Source: Paracoccaceae bacterium (GTDB lineage Bacteria; Pseudomonadota; Alphaproteobacteria; Rhodobacterales; Rhodobacteraceae). Taken from it: DNA of 62,734 bases. Shown one piece after another: positions 43,412 to 52,162 of this stretch. Location of the stretch: NCBI GenBank assembly GCA_022822495.1, contig JAJEBQ010000044.1, forward strand, positions 1-62,734, in the 5' to 3' direction. The position numbers were made by a program, and so were the translations under genes. The notes beneath the pieces are model-generated. The model made no database searches and was not told where the DNA came from. It was given only the letters and a program-made list of their open reading frames with translations. Every line of letters begins with the position of its first letter. Position 1 is the first letter of the stretch.

Positions 43412-43821
43412 TTAATAGTCGGGACGTGGCAGGTTTTTTAGAGTCAGATCAACAATTTTATTGAAATTATCCTGACTAACTCTCCTTACCGCTCGCCTAG
43501 CTTGATCAAGCCGGCTTACGGCAAATGTAGTCAGGTAATCACAAATCACCCATGACCGGTGTGCATATTTGGTATCTTGATCGGATAAGCCATGTGGTTG
43601 TCGGGTTGGGATTTCGTCGTGAGTGGTAAAACTGTAACTGTGCCATAAAGACGGGACATCCTTGACAGGATCAGGACTGGACGGTGTTTCCAGAATTCGG
43701 GAACCTGTGCGTCCTCGGGAAAATGACACCAATAGATCTGTCGAATCCGTGGGGCACTTCTGACCTTGGGCTCAACGCGAGGTGGTTGTCTCTTTCTGGT
43801 TGATGGGAACATTTTTTGCAA
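43412..43821 (-). pseudogene. MazF/PemK-family toxin with a frameshift
   Basis: The first frame (from ATG 43821) has IRQIYWCHFPEDAQVPEFWK, HRPVLILSRMSRLYGTV and TVLPLTTKSQPDNHMAYPIK, the MazF/PemK ribonuclease core. A neighbouring frame continues with SWVICDYLTTFAVSRLDQAR and ends NLPRPDY. One base is out of place at about 43565-43580. Without the shift it would be a toxin of about 136 residues. No antitoxin gene is visible upstream (43822-44052 has no supported frame). Confidence 0.75.
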
Positions 43822-44052
43822 CTAGTCAGATAGGTTATGATAAGGTTACTGTTGTTTCTCCTGTTTAACAAGTTCACTGCTGGGAAGGGTTTTGCTAATT
43901 TCAACTTTCTGAAACGATTAGAAATATACTTCCTTCCGTATCACTAATTCAGCAAGTGTTTTGAATACACCATCTAAAAAACACCTTGGTTATGTACCCT
44001 TTTATTGGTTATCCAGGTCCTGTAAAAAGTTCAATGGGTTAAACTTTATACT

Positions 44053-47000
44053 CTACTCTATCCCCTCAATGACTCTCCAAACTTTTCTATAAATGGTTCC
44101 CTTATCACCCATAGATTGATACCATTCAGCATCGCTTAAATTGGCTAATCTATTCCTTAAATTCGGAATGGGCTCCATTACGTGTTGGTTTAGGTGACAA
44201 GCAATGGAACGGGCCGCATTACGGGGCACACCAAGCAATCTAAGTTTTATTGCTGATTCATTATCAACTCCATAAAATGCCATTGCAGGAAGATTGCTTA
44301 GATTTTTCTTCTCCTCCTCGACTAAGGTATTTGCAGTTATAGCCAGTAGGGCTGCAAGTCCCCATGATGCAGTTTGTGTGAGTTTACCAAAAAGATTTTG
44401 ACCGCACTTTGTGATATCATTTTGAAAATGAGACCCTGCTATATCCTTGATTGATGATCCGCCGACCCAATCCTTTAGAATTTGTGCCAATTTGTCTCCA
44501 TCTGGTTTTTTACCTCCTGTGACATCGTTTAAACTGTCCCTTAACTCTGGTACTCGTAACAGAATCCCCATCATTTTTTGCAAAGTAATGTCATTTCTCG
44601 AATAGAGCCTATCCATATCCCAAGAATCTTCGTTTATATCACCGCTATGTTTTAGAATTGTTTTTATACTTTGCAGTGAAAAACCAGTGCTATCAACTAA
44701 CCCCAAGGGTTGGTTTCCCTCTTGAATATCATCACAATATTTGTTTATTCCCTTTAAAAACTTCCGGGCAATATCACTATCCTTCAGTTTGAGTTTTTCA
44801 TAACCCAGTGTACCACGTAAAACTTGTTCAACTTGCTGTGTAAAATATTCGGGTTTGCCCATTTGTTGGTATGTATGGGTTAAATACTGTAGAAAACTGG
44901 ACCATTCAGGTTTGCTATAGACTATTCTGCCTAGATCATTAAGTTTATCCCTAGCTTCAAGTGCCAGATGTACCAGTGCAGAGTTTAAATCTTCTGTTTG
45001 AGTGTTGATGAACTCTCGTAATTGGTCTGCTTTTTCATTGCTGTCTGCTGCCATAGCAACAATCCCAAGTTGCCCTTGTGATATGCGGCCTGCCCTACCG
45101 GCAATATTCCAGAAATCATCTGACGGCATATCCATCGGACCTGTTGAACCGAAATATTGATGTGATGCCATTATCACACCACTTACAGGAAAATTAATTC
45201 CTTGCGCAATTGTTGTAGTTGCCACCAGAAATTTTAATCTCCCCCTCTCAAATAGCCACTCAATTAGTGTGCGGACCTCGTCGGGAAGGCCGGAATGGTG
45301 TACAGCTATGCCATATTCAAGAAGATTGATTAATGGAAAATCATTACCCAATTCCAGGCTCAGGTATTCTTGCAAAAGTCTAACTTCATCATGTAATGCA
45401 TCTTCTTTGTTCGTTTCAATTGCCAAGTTTTGAGCCAAATTCCAGACCCAACCCAATTGACCGTGGATCAATATTAAAGGACCACGTTTTTTGAAAAATT
45501 CTGCTGCTAGGGATGTGATATTCTTAGGGTTGTTAGCGCTTGAAAAAGTTTTAGCTATTTCAAATTGGTTTGGTATATTTATCAATTCGTTAATATTGAT
45601 TGTATTACGACTAGTGTGAATTGTTTCAAAATTAAGGCTATAGTTGTAACTCCTCTTATTCAGTTTTTCTTTCTTGATAGCTCTAACAATACCAATAGCC
45701 CTATCATTTGGTTGCCAATCAACGGATAGACTGATGTCATCTGAATTCCTACCCCCTAACCATCTAGCAACTTCGTTGGCATTGTTGATAAATGGAGTAA
45801 GAAGAAGGAACTGGGCTCGAGCGCATTCCCTGTTTATAGTGGATAAAAGCAGCTCAAGTTTTAAACCTCTGGTCGGTGATTGTATGTTGTGTGCTTCATC
45901 TACAACGACCAAAGTCAATGGGCGGTCAATTTTCTTTTCCCATCCTTGGCGGAGCATTAAATCAAGTTTTTCAGGAGTGGTAACCAGAACCCTGAATCGT
46001 TTTTCATTTGATTTTTCATTTAGAAGGTCCATTTCCACACTGTCAATTTCGAGTGCCGGGCTTACCTTTTCCACAGCAATTGACATTGGAGCAAAATCTG
46101 ACCTTAATTGTCTTGTTACTTGATTTACCAATGCTCTTGTCGGTGCCAGGTACGCCACCCAACCCTGCTCCTGATCAAACTGGTTTAAAGCTTGCAAAAT
46201 TCTAAATTGAGCGATCAGGGTTTTACCACTAGAAGTAGGCAAACTTACCACGACAGCTCGTCTACTAGATCCAAGTAATCCCTGATCAGCCAATGTATGC
46301 CTCTGGGGTGGTAATACATCGAATAACGCCTTATCTCCACGTCCTTTATCAACGAGAGTGCTTACAAATTGCGATACTTTCGAATTGACTGCACGCGTGA
46401 CAGTCCAAATTGAATTTTCGACCATTTGATGAGATGCTGCATGAAGAATCCGTGTTAAGAGTTCTAATTCCACCAATTGAACATGACGACAAACATTAAA
46501 GATTCTTTCGAATTGAGCGTCAAGTAAATTTCGAACTTGATAATCTCCTTCAACAACCCCTTCCGTAATAAATTGAGCCAAAATCTCTGCCGCCCGAGCC
46601 AAGTGATAAAGCCCAATCAATTCAAGTGCAGCCGACTTGGCGTTTGTTTGATCTACAGTATTTAGGTACACTTTTTCATATTGGGTTTGATGCTCTCGTA
46701 AACTTAAAATCCTCTCCAAAACTATATCTCTGTCATCCCAACCCTTTTTTCGAATTAATCTTAGCCAAACATCAATAATTGTTGCCCATGTTCTTTCATA
46801 CCAATCATCAGAATCCAACGGCAAATTTGACCATCCAGTTTGATTTAAAATTCTTACAGCATCTGCTCCCCTATCTCCTAAAATTGCCAGTGAGGATAAT
46901 TTAAGCAAATGTCTTGCAAATGGTATGGCTTCACTGGGTTGGGGTAAAATCTGATTAATTCGGAATGCTTCTGTAGCGCATTCACGCATTAATTTAACCT

Positions 47001-47196
47001 TATCTAAATCATCTTCGTATCTGTTCGAAATGAGTTCCAAGACTTTAAGCTCAAGAACATCTGATACGTTGCTTAACAATATTGAATCAACATCAATTTC
47101 ATGATCCAATAGTTCCCGAGTGATTAGAAATCGGTCATAAATGTGCGATGCATCTTTCCTATGCTTAGAAAAGCTTTCAAATAAGCTTTCGTTCAT
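44053..47196 (-). CDS. Ski2-like SF2 helicase of a nuclease-helicase defence-type pair
   Basis: A 1047-residue helicase from ATG 47196, which overlaps the upstream nuclease stop (ATGA). Motif I is VSLPTSSGKTLIA (about 317-329), motif Ia LAPTRALVNQ, motif II VVVDEAHN (about 428-435), then HHSGLPDEVRTLIEWLFERG, FLVATTTIAQGINFPVSGV and motif VI NIAGRAGR. This order is that of the Ski2/Hel308 group. Long N- and C-terminal helical regions are unassigned. With the small nuclease upstream it resembles Hachiman- or AbpAB-type antiphage pairs; I cannot choose between these by eye. Confidence 0.8.
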   Translation of the reverse strand: MNESLFESFSKHRKDASHIYDRFLITRELLDHEIDVDSILLSNVSDVLELKVLELISNRYEDDLDKVKLMRECATEAFRINQILPQPSEAIPFARHLLKLSSLAILGDRGADAVRILNQTGWSNLPLDSDDWYERTWATIIDVWLRLIRKKGWDDRDIVLERILSLREHQTQYEKVYLNTVDQTNAKSAALELIGLYHLARAAEILAQFITEGVVEGDYQVRNLLDAQFERIFNVCRHVQLVELELLTRILHAASHQMVENSIWTVTRAVNSKVSQFVSTLVDKGRGDKALFDVLPPQRHTLADQGLLGSSRRAVVVSLPTSSGKTLIAQFRILQALNQFDQEQGWVAYLAPTRALVNQVTRQLRSDFAPMSIAVEKVSPALEIDSVEMDLLNEKSNEKRFRVLVTTPEKLDLMLRQGWEKKIDRPLTLVVVDEAHNIQSPTRGLKLELLLSTINRECARAQFLLLTPFINNANEVARWLGGRNSDDISLSVDWQPNDRAIGIVRAIKKEKLNKRSYNYSLNFETIHTSRNTININELINIPNQFEIAKTFSSANNPKNITSLAAEFFKKRGPLILIHGQLGWVWNLAQNLAIETNKEDALHDEVRLLQEYLSLELGNDFPLINLLEYGIAVHHSGLPDEVRTLIEWLFERGRLKFLVATTTIAQGINFPVSGVIMASHQYFGSTGPMDMPSDDFWNIAGRAGRISQGQLGIVAMAADSNEKADQLREFINTQTEDLNSALVHLALEARDKLNDLGRIVYSKPEWSSFLQYLTHTYQQMGKPEYFTQQVEQVLRGTLGYEKLKLKDSDIARKFLKGINKYCDDIQEGNQPLGLVDSTGFSLQSIKTILKHSGDINEDSWDMDRLYSRNDITLQKMMGILLRVPELRDSLNDVTGGKKPDGDKLAQILKDWVGGSSIKDIAGSHFQNDITKCGQNLFGKLTQTASWGLAALLAITANTLVEEEKKNLSNLPAMAFYGVDNESAIKLRLLGVPRNAARSIACHLNQHVMEPIPNLRNRLANLSDAEWYQSMGDKGTIYRKVWRVIEGIE

Positions 47197-47804
47197 TTTT
47201 TTGAACCATGTTTTGCAATCTTGGGTACAAGATCGTTTAATCCCCAAGGCAAATAGAGCGCTTTTAATTTACATCTGGTGGGAAGTGCCAATATTGCATT
47301 TATCTTAATGCCTGTTCCAGAAAGATCGTTAGGTACTGGTTTTGTATCACGTATAAGGACTCCATAAAGTACATAGTTGATGTTCCTTGAATGATAATAG
47401 TTTTTACTTGCAGCAGTATATTTGTCCCAAAAAGGTGTGTTAACAGTTCTATAAAACAACCATTTAATCAGGGCACTTCTTTTTTTGTGTTCATTTACCA
47501 AACTACTTAACTGTTTCCTCATACCGTCTTTGTTAGTCATAACGTTCGGCGGATATTTTTTTTGCCAAGATTTCTTGCACTCTCCAAAAGCGAAGATCGA
47601 TTCAGAGTCCTCACCGACAATTCCCACGATATCCGCTCCAGGAAGCGATGCATTGGGATTGCGTAAATCCCGTTTTGCATTCCAAGGAAAAACCACCCCT
47701 TCCTGATCCTCCAAATACGCTTCAGCCAATGCTTCACATCCAACCGAAGTTTTTACTTCCTGAACTCTTGAACTCAAATGAGAGGTGAGATTCTCATTAC
47801 CCAT
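47193..47804 (-). CDS. PD-(D/E)xK-type nuclease partner of the Ski2-like helicase
   Basis: A 203-residue protein with a restriction-like active site: LPGADIVGIVGEDSES then FAFGECKKSWQKKYPP, giving Asp58 and Glu75-x-Lys77. After this come NKDGMRKQLSSLVNEHKKRS and a C-terminal strand-rich part. The layout is similar to HamA-like nucleases of Hachiman systems, where the nuclease is held back by the helicase until foreign or damaged DNA is sensed. The stop overlaps the helicase start by 4 bases, so the two are translated together. Family assignment beyond the fold is inference. Confidence 0.7.
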   Translation of the reverse strand: MGNENLTSHLSSRVQEVKTSVGCEALAEAYLEDQEGVVFPWNAKRDLRNPNASLPGADIVGIVGEDSESIFAFGECKKSWQKKYPPNVMTNKDGMRKQLSSLVNEHKKRSALIKWLFYRTVNTPFWDKYTAASKNYYHSRNINYVLYGVLIRDTKPVPNDLSGTGIKINAILALPTRCKLKALYLPWGLNDLVPKIAKHGSKK

Positions 47805-48423
47805 ATGGGCAATTGAAAGCCCTGATAAAAATTCGGTATATTCTTTTTCTCCCTTTAAGTCTAAAACCTGTTAAATACCCTCGTTCCAAGAAAAGTATTA
47901 AAGTCTTTTGTATCCTTAAGCTTTATTCCAACCCAATTGACAGTGTCGCTATGATTATCTTCATAAGCTTTTTCTAAATAATTTTGCTGCAAAATATTCC
48001 GTTTCTTGTCATCATTCCAGTTCAATTGAGGCTTGGATTGGATTAGGTCAATTTGTAAATATCATTACTGTTTTTTGAAAATTTAAAGCAGTGTCGAGTT
48101 GTATAGCATAGATAATACATGACTCTCTCTAATTTATTTTTAATGTTGATCTTATAGTATCCTTATCATAGCAATTAAAACGGTTTGTGTTCACATCCTA
48201 AGCACCGAAACAGCTGACCTTTGGGTTATTGTTACTTCAATTTGTTTGAAAACCCTTTCTTGAGGTATATGAGACGCCTTTCACTTTATCTCGAAAGGGA
48301 ATACTCCAGAAAAGTTATCAACAATGAAATTGTCCAAACGCAAGAAAAGTGTTTGGAGTTTCACTAATCTGATGAATTGTACCTCCATAGCAAATGCAAA
48401 TTTTACTTTGGAGGCAAAGAGTG
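47805..48423 (-). other. Spacer with a possible relic upstream of the nuclease-helicase pair
   Basis: A minus-strand frame from about 48055 to 47861 reads like protein (LNWNDDKKRNILQQNYLEKA, TVNWVGIKLKDTKDFNTFLG) but has no start codon; it may be the end of a lost gene. The rest (48060-48400) is AT-rich, with no supported gene; it should contain the promoter of the pilin-dotI operon. Confidence 0.35.
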
Positions 48424-49011
48424 ATGTTGGTAAAAAGAATTAGATTTATACCCCCTGAATATAAACAGAGTGAACGAGGTGCTACCTTGATTGAGGCGGC
48501 ACTCTTCACCGTAATTGCCTTGGGAACAATTATCGGTGGAATTGTGTTCTTTCAGCAGGCTTCAATTTCAGCCAAGACCAATGAAATGGTCCGAACCATG
48601 GCTTCATTACAAACCCAAGTAAGAGCCTTGTTTCAAACCCAGGCATCATTTGGTACAGCAGGAATAAACACCCTGTTAATTACGTCCAATGCTGCGCCCT
48701 CAAATATTCTCCAGGATACTGATAATGATGGCGATTTTGATGCCTTGGCGCATGGATTTGGAGGAACAATTACGGTAACCGGTGCAACCGGACAGTTTAC
48801 CATTGCCCTAGCTGATGTACCGGTGGATGTTTGTACTCGAATTGTGGCTTTTGATGCATCCGGTAATGGGACAGTTGGAAGTGGTATTGCTTCTGTATCT
48901 GATGGAACCAAGACTGAAAGTGACGGCTTGGCCTCAAGTGCTACTGGAACGTTTTGTACAGCTAATGCTACTGGTAACAAGGTAACCCTCACATGGACTT
49001 TTGACAGGTAA
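48424..49011 (+). CDS. Type IV pilin-like protein heading the dotI operon
   Basis: A 195-residue protein from ATG 48424 (MLVKRIRFIPPEYKQ), preceded by GGAGG at 48410-48414; an earlier ATG at 48394 lacks such a site. The sequence QSERGATLIEAALFTVIALG is a type IV prepilin signal: cleavage after Gly, Glu at +5, then a hydrophobic helix. The rest (VRTMASLQTQVRALF, then Ala/Gly/Thr-rich strands with two cysteines) suits a pilin or pseudopilin head. IncI plasmids make a type IVb thin pilus from separate pil genes, but no other pil gene, including the prepilin peptidase, is in this window. It lies 31 bases before dotI. Confidence 0.7.
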   Translation: MLVKRIRFIPPEYKQSERGATLIEAALFTVIALGTIIGGIVFFQQASISAKTNEMVRTMASLQTQVRALFQTQASFGTAGINTLLITSNAAPSNILQDTDNDGDFDALAHGFGGTITVTGATGQFTIALADVPVDVCTRIVAFDASGNGTVGSGIASVSDGTKTESDGLASSATGTFCTANATGNKVTLTWTFDR

Positions 49012-49042
49012 TTTCTCAAGGTTTTAGATCTGGGATCAGAAC

Positions 49043-49696
49043 ATGCCTATCCTCAAAAAAAAGCGAAATTATGGTGAGGTTGAACACGTCCAGCGAAGGT
49101 ACGAGACCTGGATGAGAAGTCATGAAAGGATGTCCAAAACGCTGCTTGTCATGATATGCGTTGCAGCCTTGTTGCTTGTATCCTTCCTGGCGCTTTTATA
49201 TCACAAGCCTGAACCGGTTTATTTCGCAACACGGGTAGACGGTGGTGTTCTCCCGCTGGTTCCCCTGTCAACTCCGTTCCTGACAGACGGGCAGGTTACG
49301 AATTTCGCGGTCGAAGCCGTTACCCATGCCTTGACAATTGATTTTGCCAACTGGCGTAATGACCTCCTTGGGGCTTCAAAGTATTTTGAGCAACCGGATG
49401 GGTGGAACAACTTTCTTGATGCCATGGAAATCTCCGGAATGTTGAATTACATTCGTGACCATAGGTTGGTCTCAACGGTCGTTGCCAGTGGTGCGGTTAT
49501 TACGGGTTCGAGTCTGTCAAAGGGAAAGAAATACACCTGGGAGGTTCAGATTCCCCTGGTGATAACCTATGAATCCGCCAGTGAAATCAGCCGGGATTCC
49601 CTCCTTGCCGAACTGGTGGTTACAAGACTTCCCACATGGGAGGCTCCAGATGCAGTAGGAATTTCCAGAATTGTCGTTAGACCAGGCAAGAGTTAG
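49043..49696 (+). CDS. dotI: DotI/IcmL-like inner-membrane protein of the type IVB system
   Basis: A 217-residue protein with one N-terminal transmembrane helix (LLVMICVAALLLVSFLALLY) and a periplasmic NTF2-like domain. Family features are PEPVYFATRVDGGVLPLVPL, LSTPFLTDGQVTNFAVEAVT and HALTIDFANWRNDL, then LVVTRLPTWEAPDAVGISRI at the end. DotI (IcmL, R64 TraM) is an essential inner-membrane ring component. Length matches Legionella DotI (about 212). It overlaps or abuts dotH downstream. Confidence 0.92.
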   Translation: MPILKKKRNYGEVEHVQRRYETWMRSHERMSKTLLVMICVAALLLVSFLALLYHKPEPVYFATRVDGGVLPLVPLSTPFLTDGQVTNFAVEAVTHALTIDFANWRNDLLGASKYFEQPDGWNNFLDAMEISGMLNYIRDHRLVSTVVASGAVITGSSLSKGKKYTWEVQIPLVITYESASEISRDSLLAELVVTRLPTWEAPDAVGISRIVVRPGKS

Positions 49697-49700
49697 AAAA

Positions 49701-50618
49701 TTGAGACCTCCCATCCTTTTTCCCTTCCGGCTCTCTCTTCTCTTGGCATGGATGATACCTCTTGTGGGCAATTGTGAGGAAGTTGAAAGCAAACAGGCTA
49801 TCCCTCATTCTGAAAGAGTGTTCACTCAGGATAAAATGGCTGCTTTTTATGAAGCCTTGAGCAACATCTTTCCAATGACGCCAGAAATGGTAAATCAGTT
49901 TTTGGAAACCTACCTTGCCAATGAATCCGCTGTTTTGAACCGGCCAGAACCCGACCCTTTGATCGACTTTCAAATGGTTTCTCTTGACCCTGGCGAAAAG
50001 CCTTCAATTGTTATGGTTGCACCTGGCATTGCCTCGGCCATAGGTTTTTTTGACGCAACTGGTGCACCCTGGCCTGTTACCCAGTTTGTGGTTGGAGACA
50101 GTGCTAACTTTGAGATCCTTCAACTCGGTGAAAATTCCAACTCTCTGACCATTTCTCCCTTGGCAAGGGGTGGCGAGACCAATCTGGTCATTTCACTACA
50201 TGAGGAGCCAACACCGCTTGTACTCAAGGTTGTTGTCTCGTCAGAGACGGTTCATTATCAGGTGAACTTTCAAATTACCAGACTTCGACCATCAAGCGAA
50301 ACTGCCAATGTGGGCCGTGAAGACGAGTTTCCGATGCCCGGCAATAAGGACCTGTTAAAGGCACTGGCTGGTACCTTTGCACCAGAAGAGGCAATCACGG
50401 TTGTCCTTGAAGGATTGAAGGCCGAGGCTTGGGTTAAAGGGGACAATCTCTTTATTCGTTCCAGGTTCGTACTCCTGTCACCTCCATGGGAAGGGTCTCT
50501 TGCCGGCCCTGATGGAATCTTTTCCTACCAGTTACCCCTCAGTTCTGTCCTCCTGTTTTCGGTCGGGGAAAGAGTAAAGAAAGTTACTCTTCTCCTTGGT
50601 GCATCAGGCGAAAGATAA
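49701..50618 (+). CDS. dotH: DotH/IcmK-like outer-membrane complex protein
   Basis: About 305 residues from a TTG at 49701, four bases after the dotI stop; a TTG at 49671 inside dotI is the alternative. The signal peptide reads FRLSLLLAWMIPLVGNC. Family features include IDFQMVSLDPGEKPSIVMVA, PGIASAIGFFDATGAPWPVT, and a C-terminal VirB9-like domain (AWVKGDNLFIRSRFVLLSPP). DotH (R64 TraN) forms the outer-membrane core with DotC and DotD. Legionella DotH is about 360 residues, so this one is compact. No ATG fits the start, an unusual but not unique feature. Confidence 0.88.
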   Translation: MRPPILFPFRLSLLLAWMIPLVGNCEEVESKQAIPHSERVFTQDKMAAFYEALSNIFPMTPEMVNQFLETYLANESAVLNRPEPDPLIDFQMVSLDPGEKPSIVMVAPGIASAIGFFDATGAPWPVTQFVVGDSANFEILQLGENSNSLTISPLARGGETNLVISLHEEPTPLVLKVVVSSETVHYQVNFQITRLRPSSETANVGREDEFPMPGNKDLLKALAGTFAPEEAITVVLEGLKAEAWVKGDNLFIRSRFVLLSPPWEGSLAGPDGIFSYQLPLSSVLLFSVGERVKKVTLLLGASGER

Positions 50619-50701
50619 ACCTTTATAAAATTCGGCAAAGCAAGGATGAGACGATTAAATTGCCAACTTTTCGATCAGGGTATGGGAGGTTATCTAAAAT
50701 A

Positions 50702-52138
50702 ATGATCAGTTTGCTGTCCACACTAATAAAAAGGAGAAAACCTGTCCTCAAAGCAAAAAAGGGCGTTATATTTTACTACCGCAAGCCAAGGTTAAGACCC
50801 ACTTTGATTATTGTCTTCATTCTGTCTGGACTGGCTTGCGGTCTTTATTTGAGTTTCCAGGTGGTACAAGATGACTTATCCCACTTGGCCAGAATTCCCC
50901 ACATGATTACAACCCCTGGTGGAGATACCCAGCGTCATTCTGACAAGTACCAGGAAACAGTCCAACTTGCCAATCAGAAAAACATCGCTTCAGTTGAGGA
51001 GACCAATGAATCCTATATTCTGATACCTGAAGTCGTGACTGAAACGATTGCGTCGGAAGAAATCACAATTCCTCTACCTTGGTCTAGTGATAGTCAGGAA
51101 ACCACTACTGATCACGATCAAGTGGTTTCCAACGGCGGTACCGGGCCGATAAATTCTGAAGGCATCTCAAATTCTGAAAATAATAATCCTCAGGAAGAAT
51201 TGCTAAAGGAGTTAAACAATTCCGCCCACATAAATACCATTCATTCAGATCAAACATTTTCCCAGAATTTTGAGACTGCCCAAACCAAGGAAGAACTTTC
51301 AGGCCATGATACTGTGATGTCTTTTTCACAAGGTTCAGATCATGACAATCTTGATTTACCAGCTTCAAACGCACGGAATGGAACAACGCCAAAGCAATCT
51401 AAATATGCTTTGGCAATTCTCAACCAAATGAACGCTATCGCTAATGGATTGACCGTTCAAACACCTGAGACAGGATTCTTCACCAGACAGGATAATCATA
51501 AGCCTAACACCCTGGAATTATCAGATCCTCTTGGCGATGTATCAGGTACGGATGTTATGGATTCGAATGGAAGCAACGAACCAAATAAAACGATACCAGC
51601 TGGAACGATCTATTATGGAGAAGTCATATCAGAGATAAACTCGGATATGACCAACCCAATCCTTGCGGAGATAACCGAGGGGCCATTTAAGGGGTGGCGA
51701 TTGACAGGTAGTTTCAATATCCCGCAGGGAAGCAAAGGGTTGCTGCTCTCATTCAACAAGTTCGTGAATTTGGAGGGTAAGGAATTTACTATTTCTGCCT
51801 TGGCCATTGACGGCCTTGAGGGCCAATCACTTATAGCCAGCGAGGTTAATCCGCGACTCTTACAAAGATATGGTCCTGTTTTTGCTACTTCCTTCCTGGC
51901 AGGCCTTGCACAGAGCCTTTCCCAACCTCGTTCAACAATAGCAGGTATTGGTAGCACGCAAGTACTTGTGGAAGAACCTTCAACCCTTGAACAGGCTGGT
52001 TATGCCGGCCTGAGCAACAGTTTCAGTGCCATTTCTTCCGATATAGCCAACTACATTCCCAAAGGCCCTTTGATAACAATCAAGAGCGGCTATCCCCTGG
52101 GAATTCTGTTTACCAATTCAGTAACTAACCTGAGTTAA
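50702..52138 (+). CDS. dotG: DotG/IcmE-like VirB10-type bridge protein
   Basis: About 478 residues from ATG 50702, preceded by GGGAGG at 50684-50689; a TTG at 50660 would add 14. One transmembrane helix (LRPTLIIVFILSGLACGLYL), then a long acidic, low-complexity linker, then a VirB10/TrbI domain: TIPAGTIYYGEVISEINSDM, TEGPFKGWRLTGSFNIPQGS, GKEFTISALAIDG and FATSFLAGLAQSLSQ. It spans from inner membrane to the outer-membrane complex. Legionella DotG is about 1048 residues because of a repeat region; this protein lacks those repeats and is closer in size to R64 TraO. Confidence 0.9.
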   Translation: MISLLSTLIKRRKPVLKAKKGVIFYYRKPRLRPTLIIVFILSGLACGLYLSFQVVQDDLSHLARIPHMITTPGGDTQRHSDKYQETVQLANQKNIASVEETNESYILIPEVVTETIASEEITIPLPWSSDSQETTTDHDQVVSNGGTGPINSEGISNSENNNPQEELLKELNNSAHINTIHSDQTFSQNFETAQTKEELSGHDTVMSFSQGSDHDNLDLPASNARNGTTPKQSKYALAILNQMNAIANGLTVQTPETGFFTRQDNHKPNTLELSDPLGDVSGTDVMDSNGSNEPNKTIPAGTIYYGEVISEINSDMTNPILAEITEGPFKGWRLTGSFNIPQGSKGLLLSFNKFVNLEGKEFTISALAIDGLEGQSLIASEVNPRLLQRYGPVFATSFLAGLAQSLSQPRSTIAGIGSTQVLVEEPSTLEQAGYAGLSNSFSAISSDIANYIPKGPLITIKSGYPLGILFTNSVTNLS

Positions 52139-52162
52139 ATTTCAACATAAAGACCTTCAGCA

